Shown here: one piece after another, positions 22,376 to 33,069 of the stretch
How positions within the stretch are numbered: position 1 is the stretch's first letter
Layout of the letters: each line of letters begins with the position of its first letter
Translations under genes and position numbers: made by a program
Notes under the pieces: generated by a model
Seen by the model: only the letters and a program-made list of their open reading frames with translations
Database searches by the model: none
Told to the model about the DNA's origin: nothing
Source of the DNA: Siphonodentalium dalli
Lineage: Eukaryota; Mollusca; Scaphopoda; Gadilida; Siphonodentaliidae
DNA: 64,000 bases
Assembly (NCBI GenBank): GCA_032622095.1
Contig: CP136061.1
Location: 8,088,447 to 8,152,446, forward strand
Direction: 5' to 3'

Positions 22376-24532
22376 CATGATGATCAGCGTGTAGCCCATG
22401 ATGATCAGTCTGTAGCCCATGATGATCAGCCTGTAGCCCATGATGATCAGTCTGTAGCCCATGCTAATGTTCATGGTGATCAGCCTGTAGCCCATGCTAA
22501 TGTTCATGATGATCAGCCTGTAGTCCATGCTAATGTTCATGGTGATCAGCCTGTAGCCCATGCTAATGTTCATGGTGATCAGCCTGTAGCCCATGCTAAT
22601 GTTCATGGTTATCAGCCTGTAGCCCATGCTAATGTTCATGATGATCAGCCTGTAGCCCATGCTAATGTTCATGGTGATCAGCCTGTAGCCCATGCTAATG
22701 TTCATGGTGATCAGCCTGTAGCCCATGCTTGATCTGCCTGTAGCCCATGCTAATGTTCATGATGATCAGCCTGTAGCCCATGCTAATGTTCATGGTGATC
22801 AGCCTGTAGCCCATGCTAATGTTCATGATGATCAGCCTGTAGCCCATGCTAATGTTCTTGGTGATCAGCCTGTAGCCCATGCTTGATCTGCCTGTAGCCC
22901 ATGCTAATGTTCATGATGATCAGCCTGTAGCCCATGCTAATGTTCATGGTCATCAGCCTGTATCCCGTGCTTGATCAGCCTGTAGCCCATGCTTGATTAG
23001 CCTGTAGCCCATGCTTGATCAGCCTGTAGCCCATGATGATCAGCCTGTAGCCCATGCTTGATCAGCCTGTAGCCCATGCTTGATCAGCCTGTAGCCCGTG
23101 CTTGATCAGCCTGTAGCCCGTGCTTGATCAGCCTGTAGCCCATGCTTGATCAGACTGTAGCCCATGATTATCAGCCTGTAGCCCATGCTTGATCAGCCTG
23201 TAGCCCATGCTTGAACAGTATGTAGCCCATAATGATCAGCCTGTAGCCCATGCTTGATCAGCCTGTAGCCCATGCTTGATCAGCCTGTAGCCCATGCTTG
23301 ATCAGCCTGTAGCCCATGATGATCAGCCTGTAGCCCATGCTTGATCAGCCTGTAGCCCATGATGATCAGCCTGTAGCCCATGCTTGATCAGCCTGTAGCC
23401 CATGCTTGATCAGCCTGTAGCCCATGTTGATCAGCCTGTAGCCCATGCTTGATCAGCCTGTAGCCCATGCTTGATCAGCCTGTAGCCCATGCTTGATTAG
23501 CCTGTAGCCCATGCTTGATCAGCGGGTAGCCCATGATTGATCAGCCTGTAGCCCATGCTTGATCAGCCTGTAGCCCATGCTTAATCAGCCTGTAGCCCAT
23601 GATTGATCAGCCTGTAGCCCATGCTTGATCAGCCTGTAGCCCATGATGATCAGCCTGTAGCCCATGCTTGATCAGCCTGTAGCCCATGCTTGATCAGCCT
23701 GTAGCCCATGCTTGATCAGCCTGTAGCCCATGATGATCAGCCTGTAGCCCATGCTTGATCAGCCTGTAGCCCATGATGAACAGCATGTAGCCCATGATGA
23801 TCAGCCTGTAGCCCATGCTTGATCAGCCTGTAGCCCATGCTTGATCAGCCTGTAGCCCATGATGATCAGCCTGTAGCCCATGCTTGATCAGCCTGTAGCC
23901 CATGCTTGATCAGCCTGTAGCCCATGATTGATCAGCCTGTAACCCATGATGATCAGCCTGTAACCCATGATGATCAGCCTGTAGCCCATGATGATCATCC
24001 TGTAACCCATGATGATCAGCCTGTAACCCATGATGATCAGCCTGTAACCCATGATGATCAGCCTGTAGCCCATGATGATCAGCCTGTATCCCATGATGAT
24101 CAGCCTGTAGCCCATGCTTGATTAGCATGTAACCCATGATGATCAGCCTGTAGCCCATGCTTGATCAGCCTGTAGCCCGTGCTTGATCAGCCTGTAGCCC
24201 ATGATTGATCAGCCTGTAGCCCATGCTTGATTAGCCTGTAGCCCATGATTTATCAGCCTGTAGCCCTTGCTTGATCAGCCTGTAGCCCTTGCTTGATCAG
24301 CCTGTAGGCCATGATGATCAGTCTGTAGCCCATGATGATCAGCCTGTAGCCCTTGCTTGATCAGCCTGTAGGCCATGATGATCAGTCTGTAGCCCATGAT
24401 TATCAGCCTGTAGCCCATGCTTGATTAGCCTGTATCCCATGATGATCAGCCTGTAGCCCATACTTGATCAGCCTGTAGCCCATGATGATCAGCCTGTAGC
24501 CCATGCTTGATCAGCCTGTAGCCCATGCTAAT
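22376..24532. repeat. Minisatellite with a 20-bp core and three linker lengths
   Basis: The core 'tgatcagcctgtagcccatg' occurs roughly 90-100 times. It is joined by linkers of 13 bp ('ctaatgttcatgg' or '...ga', mostly 22,440-22,960), 2 bp ('ct', mostly 22,960-23,920) or 1 bp ('a', mostly 23,930-24,120), giving units of 33, 22 and 21 bp. A 'gtaaccc' variant is concentrated at 23,938-24,130. Confidence 0.93.
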
Positions 24533-24699
24533 GGATTGAATTTTGAAATCCATGATTTGGCAGCCATGTTTATTTTGACCGAATGACCCCAAAATTACTT
24601 GTTCCTATTTACATGTCAATGTTAACATCCATGACTAATATTATGCACATTAATTTATATACACCTGTTTACAGTGAATCCCCCTATCACGCAAATCTC

Positions 24700-24860
24700 T
24701 GTTTTAGTGTTAAAAGGGGGGTGGGTGTCAAAACATGGTGGAAAAAAACTGCCAAAAACGGAAACAAATTTGGACGCGGGGGTGGGTGGGTCCCAAACAA
24801 GGGTCGAAAGTAAAAAATCAGCATACGTGCCTGCAAATTTTGTCCGACTCCCCATGTCGA
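24700..24860 (+). repeat. Dispersed repeat, copy 1
   Basis: About 160 bp from 'tctgttttagtgtt' to 'cagcatacgtgcctg' matches 26,790-26,945 in the same orientation. A diverged third copy may lie at 45,165-45,255. Nature unknown. Confidence 0.75.
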
Positions 24861-24881
24861 TAGAGGAAAAATAAATACTGT

Positions 24882-25315
24882 TTAAACCTTTACCCAACAA
24901 AACGGCAAAAAACGCCCAAATAAAGCTTCAACAGCCTAAAGTATCTTCCGTCTGTCTCAATAACACCATACAAATATGGATATCATTGGAACCGGTTCAT
25001 TGACCACATTGTGATGGTTACAGTTATGCCCTGTGCCAATACATTATCTTATATATGCGAGTCGACCATTGGCCTAAAAAAATTATAATTTAACACTTTT
25101 TACCATTTTTTCTTACATTCTTTAACAATTTTATAATTTTTTCTTACATTTTTTAACAATTTTTATAATATTTTTCTACATTCTTTGACAATTTTATCAT
25201 TTTTAATATGTGTTAAGCCAATGCATTCTCTTACATATGCGAGGCGACCTTTGGTCGACTCGCATATATAAGATAATGCATTGGCACAGGGCCGTTTTGT
25301 TGGGTAAACGGTTAA
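24882..25315. mobile_element. TTAA foldback element (family A, copy 4) upstream of the glycine-rich gene
   Basis: It is flanked by TTAA at 24,882 and 25,312. The left end carries one substitution ('acctttacccaaca') and the right reads 'tgttgggtaaacgg'. The left hairpin (25,034-25,073) is degraded; the right one (25,217-25,285) is nearly complete. It ends about 205 bases before the TATA box of the next gene. Confidence 0.85.
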
Positions 25316-25521
25316 ACGAACCTGCTAAACAAGTCCATCATTAAACAATGTACATATGAGACTGTGACGTAGCACCGGTAAATTAAACCCAATAAGAAAC
25401 TCGTGACATCAGTTCCACTTAATTTAAAGAAACAAAATCCAACAATGAGCCTTTGATGCAGGGTGATCTATCATAATTATACACACATCACCAGCAGGCA
25501 TTGTCCTTTTTAGTGCGCGGG

Positions 25522-25530
25522 TATAAAAAG
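25522..25530 (+). promoter_or_regulatory. TATA box of the glycine-rich secreted protein gene
   Basis: The sequence 'gtataaaaagg' lies 57 bases before the ATG; transcription would start near 25,550, leaving a leader of about 30 bases. Confidence 0.7.
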
Positions 25531-25578
25531 GTAAGACTTCCACCATTCGATCTTTATCTGTTGCCTATCGATATAGAC

Positions 25579-25788
25579 ATGAATACTTGGTTAATTTTGT
25601 CGCTTTTAGCCGCCATTTGTGTTGGATTGTGTTCGGCGAACCATAATGGTTTCGGCGGCGGTCGCGGCGGTCGCGGTGGTGGTTGGGGCGGTCGAAGGGG
25701 AGGCCGCGGCGGATTCGGCAGAGGAGGCAGAGGTGGCGGAGGTCTCCTAGGTGGCGGTGGCGGAGGCCTACTCAACAACATGCTGCAG
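25579..25788 (+). CDS. Glycine-rich secreted protein, exon 1
   Basis: Seventy codons from the ATG at 25,579. The first 20 residues (MNTWLILSLLAAICVGLCSA) are a typical signal peptide, with cleavage likely after SA. The mature part starts NHNGFGGG and is made of GGR/GRGG repeats with W and F, then a G-rich stretch with LL pairs. The exon ends at CTGCAG before 'gttagt', a good 5' splice site in phase 0. Together with exon 2 (31,886-32,101) it gives a 141-residue protein, about half glycine. The architecture resembles small glycine-rich secreted proteins of molluscan shell matrix or mantle; glycine-rich antimicrobial peptides are an alternative. I cannot name the family. This is the clearest host gene in the window. 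Confidence 0.82.
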
Positions 25789-25802
25789 GTTAGTTTAGCT
25801 GA

Positions 25803-26356
25803 AGGGGTCATTGTCACAAGGCTCCGGTCATATTCGTAGGGGTCATTGTAACAAGGCTCCGGTCATATTCGTAGGGGTCATTGTCACAAGGCTCCGGTCA
25901 TATTCGTAGGGGTCATTGTCACAAGGCACCGTAGCCAGCTTTTTAAATTGATCACAGATTAATGTAGCCAGCTTTTCACCGGCGAACACATTCGTAGCCA
26001 GCTTGTCTAATTCCATGCTTTATATGGCGTGAAATGTGAAATGCTCCAAACTAACTTCGTTTATCAACTTATGTTTGAATGTAATTCGAACATTCTTACG
26101 ATATTGATTGGAAACATTAGGTTATTAGATGCACTATAATTAAATGAAAATTCAAGTTGTTTTTCATCCATCAACTGAATGAACTCAGGACAATAAGATT
26201 AACCAAGTCGTGTCGTGTTCATTGAGGCTGCACGAATATAAAAAGGCTAACTCAATTTTAATGTGATCGCCATATAATAGCTGGCTACATTTGTGATCGA
26301 TTTAAAAAGCTGGCGACAAATGTGATCAATGCCTTGTGACAATGGCCCCATCAGCG
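25803..26356. mobile_element. Inverted-repeat element in intron 1
   Basis: The left arm (with 'ggggtcattgtcacaaggc' and 'gtagccagctttttaaatt') is inverted at 26,270-26,356 ('aaaaagctggc', 'gccttgtgacaatgg'). The left end carries extra tandem copies of a 35-bp unit (25,804-25,935). It begins 14 bases after the splice donor. Confidence 0.7.
25804..25935. repeat. 35-bp tandem repeat, about 3.7 copies
   Basis: The unit begins 'ggggtcattgtcacaaggct' and continues 'ccggtcatattcgta'. It is the amplified end of the surrounding inverted-repeat element. Confidence 0.85.
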
Positions 26357-26460
26357 TTAGTTTAACCCTTAATAGTTTTATGGTTTATATGGAAAAGTGG
26401 ATGTCGGATATAATAACTTAAAACAGTGTTTTAAAACTTAAAACAGTGTGCACAATGCCA

Positions 26461-26595
26461 CACCGGCTTCCCGGACTGCAAATAAAAAACATGTATGAGG
26501 CGTAAACTGGTAACCGAGCAGACACGACACCGGCTCCCCACTCTGACAAATAAAAAACCTGTATGTTGCGTCATCTGGTAACCGAGCAGATACGA
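26461..26595. repeat. Tandem duplication of about 67 bp
   Basis: Two adjacent copies start 'caccggct' and share 'aaataaaaaac.tgtatg' and 'ctggtaaccgagcaga'. Confidence 0.8.
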
Positions 26596-26644
26596 CACTG
26601 GACTAGACGCTGGCTCCATGGGGCTACGTCGTTACACTATGCAC

Positions 26645-26777
26645 GCTGTCATGAAAGACCAGTACAATCCATCCGCCATTACTACGTCATTCTAAAAATA
26701 ACCGGGCATTATTTTTGACTGTGTTGCTGGGGACATTTCAAAATGGCGGATGGTTTGTGCTGGTCTCTCATGACGGC
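26645..26777. repeat. Inverted repeat, arms about 35 bp
   Basis: 'gtcatgaaagaccagtac...atccgccatt' on the left is inverted as 'aatggcggatgg...ctggtctctcatgac' on the right with about 60 bases between. A foldback relic in the intron. Confidence 0.7.
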
Positions 26778-26789
26778 GAACAGCATCGG

Positions 26790-26945
26790 AGCGTCTCTGT
26801 TTTAGTGTTGTGGGTGGGTGTCTTAAAATGGTCGGAAAAAACTGCCGAAAACGGAAAAAAAATTTGGACGCGGGGATGTGTGGGTCCCAACAAGGGTCGA
26901 AAGTAAAAAATCAGCTTAGGTGCCTGAAATTGTTCCCCCCCCCCT
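26790..26945 (+). repeat. Dispersed repeat, copy 2
   Basis: Same sequence family and orientation as 24,700-24,860, including 'aatttggacgcgggg' and 'gggtcgaaagtaaaaaatca'. Confidence 0.75.
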
Positions 26946-27577
26946 GGTCCATCATGATAAAACAGTTGTCCCGCTCCATACAGGAGCGGTTTACAGAAAT
27001 TTGGAAAAGAGATTCACGGTGGGAATAACGTGGTTTCGAGGTTGGTGAGTACCACGCGCTCAAAATGTGCAAACGCACAAAAACATAATATATGAGAAAC
27101 TGACACAAAACATAGCATTTTGACTGTTACAAGCATATGCTAGTTTATATCTAAAATAAGTTGATACCTTATTTGTTCGAAAATAATCTTTAGTTTTCTG
27201 TAACATTCTGATCAAAGTTTCCAGTCTGAGGTTCATGGAATATATAGGAGAATCCTTCGACTGACAACTTTGGTCAGCATGTTAGAGCAAACAACTGTGA
27301 GTTTTGACACAAATGAGGTATCAGCTTGTTTGAAAAATAGCATAGCATATGATCGTAGCTGCCAAATACTATGTAATATTTCATTATTCTAATTTATTAC
27401 CTTTTTCTTCGTTTCTGGTCGCGTTTGCGATCGCCTCGGCCATTTTGAATGTGTGATACTCATCAGCTAGAAACCAAGTGATTCACAACCGTGAAATTGG
27501 GAACGTATACTTACAAAAATAAAGTTTAAATAACCAAAACTAATAACTTGAAAAGTTATAAATGTCACTCAAGGTCG

Positions 27578-27663
27578 CAATGACGTCATCGGAAAGCGTC
27601 AAGGTCAAAATGAAATCGGAAAGCGTCATCAGTTGCAAATGACATCGGAAAGCGTCATCAGTC
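27578..27663. repeat. Short tandem repeat of about 27 bp, three copies
   Basis: 'catcggaaagcgtcatcagt' recurs with small changes three times. Confidence 0.75.
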
Positions 27664-27988
27664 ACCACGCTGGTCCATCCTATAATCACCGCTGCGGGCA
27701 GTAAACCCCGGTGCGGGCGTTAGTAAACCGCACATCGGGCAATAAGAGGTAGACTTTTCCATACCAGGGCTAGTCTAATTAGTCGAAAGTAGTCCATTTA
27801 GAAGTTATACCAACACAATCTTAGTCGAGCGCATTCTGAATGTCTTGGGTAAATGTCAGTTTCATGCAGCAAAACTTTCACTGTAGACACTTATCGAGAT
27901 TTTGTTTTGAAAACGTTTAGCAGTCTATATGGGACACTGTATCCTTGGCGTCTTTTGATACTAAAAACCCCAAATCCCTATCCAGTAA

Positions 27989-28306
27989 CTAGAATAAAGA
28001 CATCTTTTCAAACATATCGTACATCGATAAAGTAAAACGTAATGCGGGCAGGAGTAAACTGCGACGCGGGCAAAAATCATGCCCGCAATGGGGTTTAATC
28101 CACACCATGAAGTGTCTCATGCAATTGTCAATATTTTCCGACACAACGGTGTCCAAATTTATCATCAAGCACACATCTTGGAGCTGAAAACACCGTACAT
28201 TGAAACATGGAAGGTTATTCTCACACTCCATCGAGCATTTCGTCACTAAATGGAGCTTTATTCGTCGAACTGTTAACATTTGGTTGAAGCTGGGTTCACC
28301 ATGCAC
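27989..28306 (-). other. Possible cysteine-rich exon or exon relic
   Basis: An open frame of 105 codons contains a stretch with regularly spaced cysteines (TKCSMECE, LPCFNVRC, DVC) that loosely recalls PAN/apple-type modules of secreted molluscan proteins. No flanking exons or convincing splice sites were found. It lies inside the intron of the + strand gene. Chance is a real alternative. Confidence 0.18.
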
Positions 28307-28393
28307 CTCGTGAATCCGGAGTTGTGTCCGAAGAAAAACAATTAAATACTAACTTTCTGTTATGCAGACTCCGAAACAAATGCAGTGATTTTA

Positions 28394-28741
28394 AAAGGGT
28401 ACTGTACACTAAATCAGACCATTATGGGACCATCTCCTTTTATACTCAACCGAATAGATGCAACAAATGAATGAATTTGAGCCATGAATTAGTGCAAAAT
28501 ACACTCATGTGCTCTAGGAATGATGCAAATAACATGGTAATTATAATAAAAATGAATAAATGGCTGGAGTCATAAATTCATTTTCATTATAATTACCATT
28601 TTTTTGACATCGTTCATAGAGCACACAAGTGCATGTTGTACTAATCCATGGCTCAAATTCATTCATCTGTTGCATATATGCTGTTGAGTCTAAAAGGAGA
28701 TGGTCCCATAACTGGCCGGATTTAGTGTACAGTACACCTTT
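28394..28741. mobile_element. Foldback (MITE-like) element, 348 bp
   Basis: The whole unit is one long inverted repeat. The ends 'aaagggtactgtacactaaa' and the near-complement 'tttagtgtacagtacacctt' match with one change, and the arms extend about 150 bases each ('gggaccatctccttttata', 'gaatttgagccatga', 'ggtaattataat') around a ~35-base loop. No coding capacity. Confidence 0.82.
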
Positions 28742-29114
28742 AGTGGTGACAACTGTAAACCTCACTTGATAAGCAACCATGGCTTTAGTTGTGGCTACCT
28801 AAACGAGGATGCTGATCAACTAGTGGATAACGGTTTGGTGTTTTGTGATTTAGGAAGGTACAGGGCGAATATACTGTGGCAAACTTAGTTAATGGGCGAC
28901 GGCGGAACCATGAAGGGCCGTGCATGCATTCAAACTGTACTAATTCACAGTTTACAATATCAACATACCAACATATACGAGGGGCCATGCATTCAAACTA
29001 CATATGCAACATAAAAACAACAAGATCAACATACCAAAAAAATAACGACACAAGAAAATACAAGAAGAATTTACCCAGTGACGTGTTTTATGGTCGGGAT
29101 TTAGCAACTTTCAA

Positions 29115-29631
29115 GAATATTATTAGGGTGCGTTCACACATGGGCAAGTTAGAATATTATTAGGGTGCGTTCACACATGGGCAAGTTAGAATATTATTAG
29201 GGTGCGTTCACACATGGGCAAGTTAGAATATTATTAGGGTGCGTTCACACATGGGCAAGTTAGAATATTATTAGGGTGCGTTCACACATGGGCAAGTTAT
29301 AATATTATTAGGGTGCGTTCACACATGGGCGAGTTAGAATATTATTAGGGTGCGTTCACACATGGGCAAGTTAGAATATTATTAGGGTGCGTTCACACAT
29401 GGGCAAGTTAGAATATTATTAGGGTGCGTTCACACATGGGCAAGTTAGAATATTATTAGGGTGCGTTCACACATGGGCAAGTTAGAATATTATTAGGGTG
29501 CGTTCACACATGGGCAAGTTAGAATATTATTAGGGTGCGTTCACACATGGGCAAGTTAGAATATTATTAGGGTGCGTTCACACATGGGCAAGTTAGAATA
29601 TTATTAGGGTGCGTTCACACATGGGTAAGTT
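29115..29631. repeat. 37-bp tandem repeat, 14 copies
   Basis: The unit is 'gaatattattagggtgcgtt' plus 'cacacatgggcaagtta'; copies are almost identical. The unit contains the terminal sequence of the inverted-repeat element immediately to its right. Confidence 0.95.
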
Positions 29632-29956
29632 GGCAGGCATTACGTCGTAGAAATGTCAGAATATGAATTGGAAACATGCATATACAATGCGTCTGTACCA
29701 CAGCTAACTACGTGAGAAGTAAAATCTCTGTAGTTCCACATGTAGCGATGCTGCCCGAATTTCCATGGGAATCGCATGTAATTATCTCGTAAGAATCAAT
29801 TGAATGTAGCGCCGTTACCAGTGTAACTACCTAAATTTTACTTCTCATGTCGTTCGCTGTGGTAACGATGCATGTTATATGCATGTTTCCTGTTTCTATA
29901 ACGAAATGCCTAAAAACCAAATACCGTGCAAACTTGCCAGCGTGTGAACGCACACT
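29602..29956. mobile_element. Inverted-repeat element whose left end seeds the 37-bp array
   Basis: The left arm begins 'agggtgcgttcacacatggg' and continues 'ggaaacatgcatat', 'accacag', 'gagaagtaaaat'; the right arm is its diverged complement, ending 'gtgtgaacgcacac'. Arms are about 130 bases with a core of about 80. A non-autonomous DNA transposon is the best reading; the superfamily is not settled. Confidence 0.8.
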
Positions 29957-30042
29957 TACACCTGGCTGACAGAAAATATGTTTCTGACGTTTTATATGTT
30001 TTTTATACTACTAATATAAGCGACTAGATTTAAGACTATAGA

Positions 30043-30208
30043 GTTATTATACAATGATGTGTACAGTATGTGTTTTTCTTGTACGAGTCCAGGTTGTGGT
30101 GAAAAGTCATATTGGACGAGACCCGCAGTGTTGAATATATGACTCTTCACCACAACCTGGACGAGTACAAGAAAAACTCACACTGCACACAAAATTGTAT
30201 AATGACAT
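30043..30208. mobile_element. Hairpin element, 166 bp
   Basis: 'cttgtacgagtccaggttgtgg' style left arm is inverted as 'ccacaacctggacgagtac'; the pairing extends outward through 'gttattatacaat' and 'attgtataatgac'. Arms are about 70 bases with a loop near 30,110-30,130. Confidence 0.8.
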
Positions 30209-30899
30209 CTCTATTATCCATCTGTATGTTTATCCAAATTTTGGGAATGACATTTTTGTGGTTATTTTTGGTATTTGTCGGCACTTAATTCTCTATAAAA
30301 GCCTGTATTTTGATCATCAGAAAGCATGATTTGGAAAAGTAAACACGGAAGTGAAAAAAAAACTCAACGCGGAAGTGAAACGTCTGCTACAATCCACCAG
30401 TGTTGCCCGCGCATCACAATTTCACCGATTCATTTCGCAATAGAGTTAATTCGTGACGTCACGGAGTCCCGATAAAAATGTGATATTGCACACTTGGGAG
30501 TCCAATATGACATTCGGGAGTTCAATGTGACTTTTTCCCGGACTATCACGTGGTGGCTTTTGCCCAATAGGAAATGGTGTTAGTTAAGGGATGGATAATA
30601 ATATAAATTGGACGGTTAGTTCGATTGTGACAAGCACCAGTCTAATGTACTGCGTGACGAGGACTAGTCTAATGCACGACATTCGGTAACAACTGTCTGT
30701 TTCTACTTCATGAAAGTAAAAGTACATTTTAATCACAGAATTTAGTCTCAAAGTTTATATAATTTCACAGTGAATGGAAATTGCAATCTAACGACCATCT
30801 GAAATTGTTTCTGCGACGCTTGTGTCTATTTATTTGCGCGCACCGAATGGTTCTTGTAGAATAGACTGATACCTGTTCCAAAACTGCATCAGTCTGAAA

Positions 30900-31391
30900 A
30901 TATATAACCCGATCCCTCCAAGAGTCGGCTAGACTCCTTTATATATAACCCGATCCCTCCAAGAGTCGGCTAGACTCCTTTATATATAACCCGATCCCTC
31001 CAAGAGTCGGCTAGACTCCTTTATATATAACCCGATCCCTCCAAGAGTCGGCTAGACTCCTTTATATATAACCCGATCCCTCCAAGAGTCGGCTAGACTC
31101 CTTTATATATAACCCGATCCCTCCAAGAGTCGGCTAGACTCCTTTATATATAACCCGATCCCTCCAAGAGTCGGCTAGACTCCTTTATATATAACCCGAT
31201 CCCTCCAAGAGTCGGCTAGACTCCTTTATATATAACCCGATCCCTCCAAGAGTCGGCTAGACTCCTTTATATATAACCCGATCCCTCCAAGAGTCGGCTA
31301 GACTCCTTTCTATATAACCCGATCCCTCCAAGAGTCGGCTAGACTCCTTTATATATAACCCGATCCCTCCCAGAGTCGACTAGACTCCTTT
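30900..31391. repeat. 41-bp tandem repeat, 12 copies
   Basis: The unit is 'atatataacccgatccctcc' plus 'aagagtcggctagactccttt'. Total length is exactly 12 x 41. Only the last units carry changes. It lies in the intron, about 500 bases before exon 2. Confidence 0.95.
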
Positions 31392-31654
31392 TAATTTTGA
31401 TTGATTTTTAATTCTTCTGCATATCACTGAGCTCAAAAACCACTTCTGGTATCGAATAATCAATATCTTCGATTTATCGACGTTCCTAATTCTGGATCGC
31501 CTATCGCCTATCGCCACAATATTTCTTGATGTATTCATTTGGCTGCCAGTCGATGAGTGGGTTTCATTCCTCAACCATAGACAACGAGGGTGATCGTTTT
31601 GTAGAATGTTTTTCGTTCATATGCATTGTGTGCACCAGTTAGTCCTCGTGTGTG

Positions 31655-31765
31655 TACCATCATTTGTTGTTATTGGTAGGACACACATGTATATCATTTG
31701 TTGTTATTGGTAGGACATACATGTATATCATGCATTGTTTTTATTGGTAGGACACACATGTATAT
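31655..31765. repeat. Short tandem repeat of about 36 bp, three copies
   Basis: 'ttgttgttattggtaggaca' followed by 'cacatgtatatcat' recurs three times in the intron. Confidence 0.8.
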
Positions 31766-31885
31766 AATGTAATCCTGAATAGCAACCCATCTTTTGTCTC
31801 CATATGTTATGTAATTGTAGCTATTGTTGCATATAACGTCTCCCTTGAATGGAGGAATAAACAATCTCTCTCTATCTCTTTGCAG

Positions 31886-32101
31886 CTTGGGGTGGCGTCA
31901 TCCCTATTAGGAGGCCGCGGCATGGGTGGCGGCTTTGGCGGCTTTGGCGGCGGAATGCTTGGCGGCGGAATGCTTGGCGGCGGAATGCTTGGCGGCGGCT
32001 TTGGCGGCGGAATGCTTGGCGGCGGATATCCAATAATGGGAGGAGGTTGGAATGGACTCGGTGGATTAGGTGGAATGGGCGGCGGCCAGTGGTTAGGCTA
32101 A
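31886..32101 (+). CDS. Glycine-rich secreted protein, exon 2
   Basis: A pyrimidine-rich tract 'ctctctctatctctttgcag' ends at 31,885. The exon starts LGVASSLLGGRGMGGGF in phase 0 with exon 1, runs through four GGGML-type repeats (GFGGG, GGGML), and ends GGGQWLG before TAA at 32,099-32,101: 71 residues plus stop. The GML repeats differ in composition from the arginine-rich first exon, so the protein is two-part: basic GGR half, then non-polar GGGML half. A possible poly(A) signal 'aataaa' lies at 32,594; ATTAAA-like sequence occurs near 32,415. The - strand open frame here is a shadow. Confidence 0.82.
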   Translation, partial: LGVASSLLGGRGMGGGFGGFGGGMLGGGMLGGGMLGGGFGGGMLGGGYPIMGGGWNGLGGLGGMGGGQWLG

Positions 32102-32559
32102 AACAACACTGGGACAAATAATCGGATATACACATATCGGGATATAAAAACATACACACCACAAAGAAGTTTCAGGAATAGCTCGGTGTGTTGCAAAAAC
32201 TATGCTTCGCTGCAAGTATGACATCTTGTCGGACTATGTCTGGCTCCGCACAGTACGTGAGTCTCGTGACATCTGTTGCATGTGACGTTATGGCACGTTT
32301 ATTCAACATCTATGGAATGAAACATTCCATCAAGAGTTGTTACTATTAGTGTTATAGAGATTCAGATTGGAGACTTACGCAGCCAATGTGATTTTGTTCT
32401 TGTTCATCGATGTTTAAATTAAAAAAATTAATTAGATGTATCATGTTGTTGTTGTAATTGGAGGTCTGGAACCCTGCATGCTTCTTGAAGAATTTAATTC
32501 ACTCGATCTCAAATTATTTGTCCCCTGATACTTTATTATATAGAACAAAATAACTGGAC

Positions 32560-32735
32560 TATTCGTAGACACTCATATATATATAACTGGACCAATAAAA
32601 AACAGTCTTATAAAGCATATAACATAATAACTGGACCAATCGAAAACACTCTTATAACACAAAATAATAACTGAACCAATCGAAAACACTCTTATAATAT
32701 AAATAATAACCGGACCAATCTCAAAATCTTGTTTC
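32560..32735. repeat. Degenerate tandem repeat, about 45-50 bp, 4 copies
   Basis: 'aactggaccaat' followed by 'gaaaacactcttata' recurs with changes just downstream of the gene. Confidence 0.7.
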
Positions 32736-32941
32736 AGTGAAACTTATATTGAATGGTGGCGTCCCTCTGTGCAATAAGCTATACAATTAAATATAGGAGA
32801 TATAGCACGGTAGAAATGTTGTATTTTATGCCTTCGAAACATGCCGAGCATTGCCATTTGAACATGCTTGGGACTATACAACAGACCAGGCGCCTATTTT
32901 TAGAAGCAACTTTGATTTTTCAGACAGTGCAAATTTTTTTG

Positions 32942-33036
32942 GATTGGGTGGGATTCGAACCCCGGCCCCATGACCGCGAGCGCGCCTTGCGACTCAAAGT
33001 CCGACGTCATTACCACACGGCCACCGAAGCAACCCC
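32942..33036 (-). ncRNA. tRNA-derived SINE head or tRNA pseudogene
   Basis: Read on the minus strand it has an A box TGGCCGTGTGG and a B box GGTTCGAATCC about 50 bases later, with a partial acceptor pairing (GGGTTG against CAATCC) and an extra arm like class II tRNAs. There is no clear anticodon arm of standard form, so a SINE head is likelier than a working tRNA. Confidence 0.6.
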
Positions 33037-33069
33037 AAAAAAGGAAGCTCAAATGGCCGCTGTATTCTG

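Noticed and set aside
22313..24158. Open frames rich in HANVHGDQPVA or MGYRLI
   Set aside because: Products of the 21/33-bp units; no gene structure.
25554..25817. Proline-rich minus-strand frame opposite exon 1
   Set aside because: Complement of the glycine-rich exon.
27401..27443. Minus-strand mini-exon starting ATGGCCGAGGCG with a donor-like AAG|GTAATA
   Set aside because: Only 14 codons, no promoter or second exon visible.
31872..32162. Arginine/glutamine-rich minus-strand frame opposite exon 2
   Set aside because: Complement of the glycine-rich exon.
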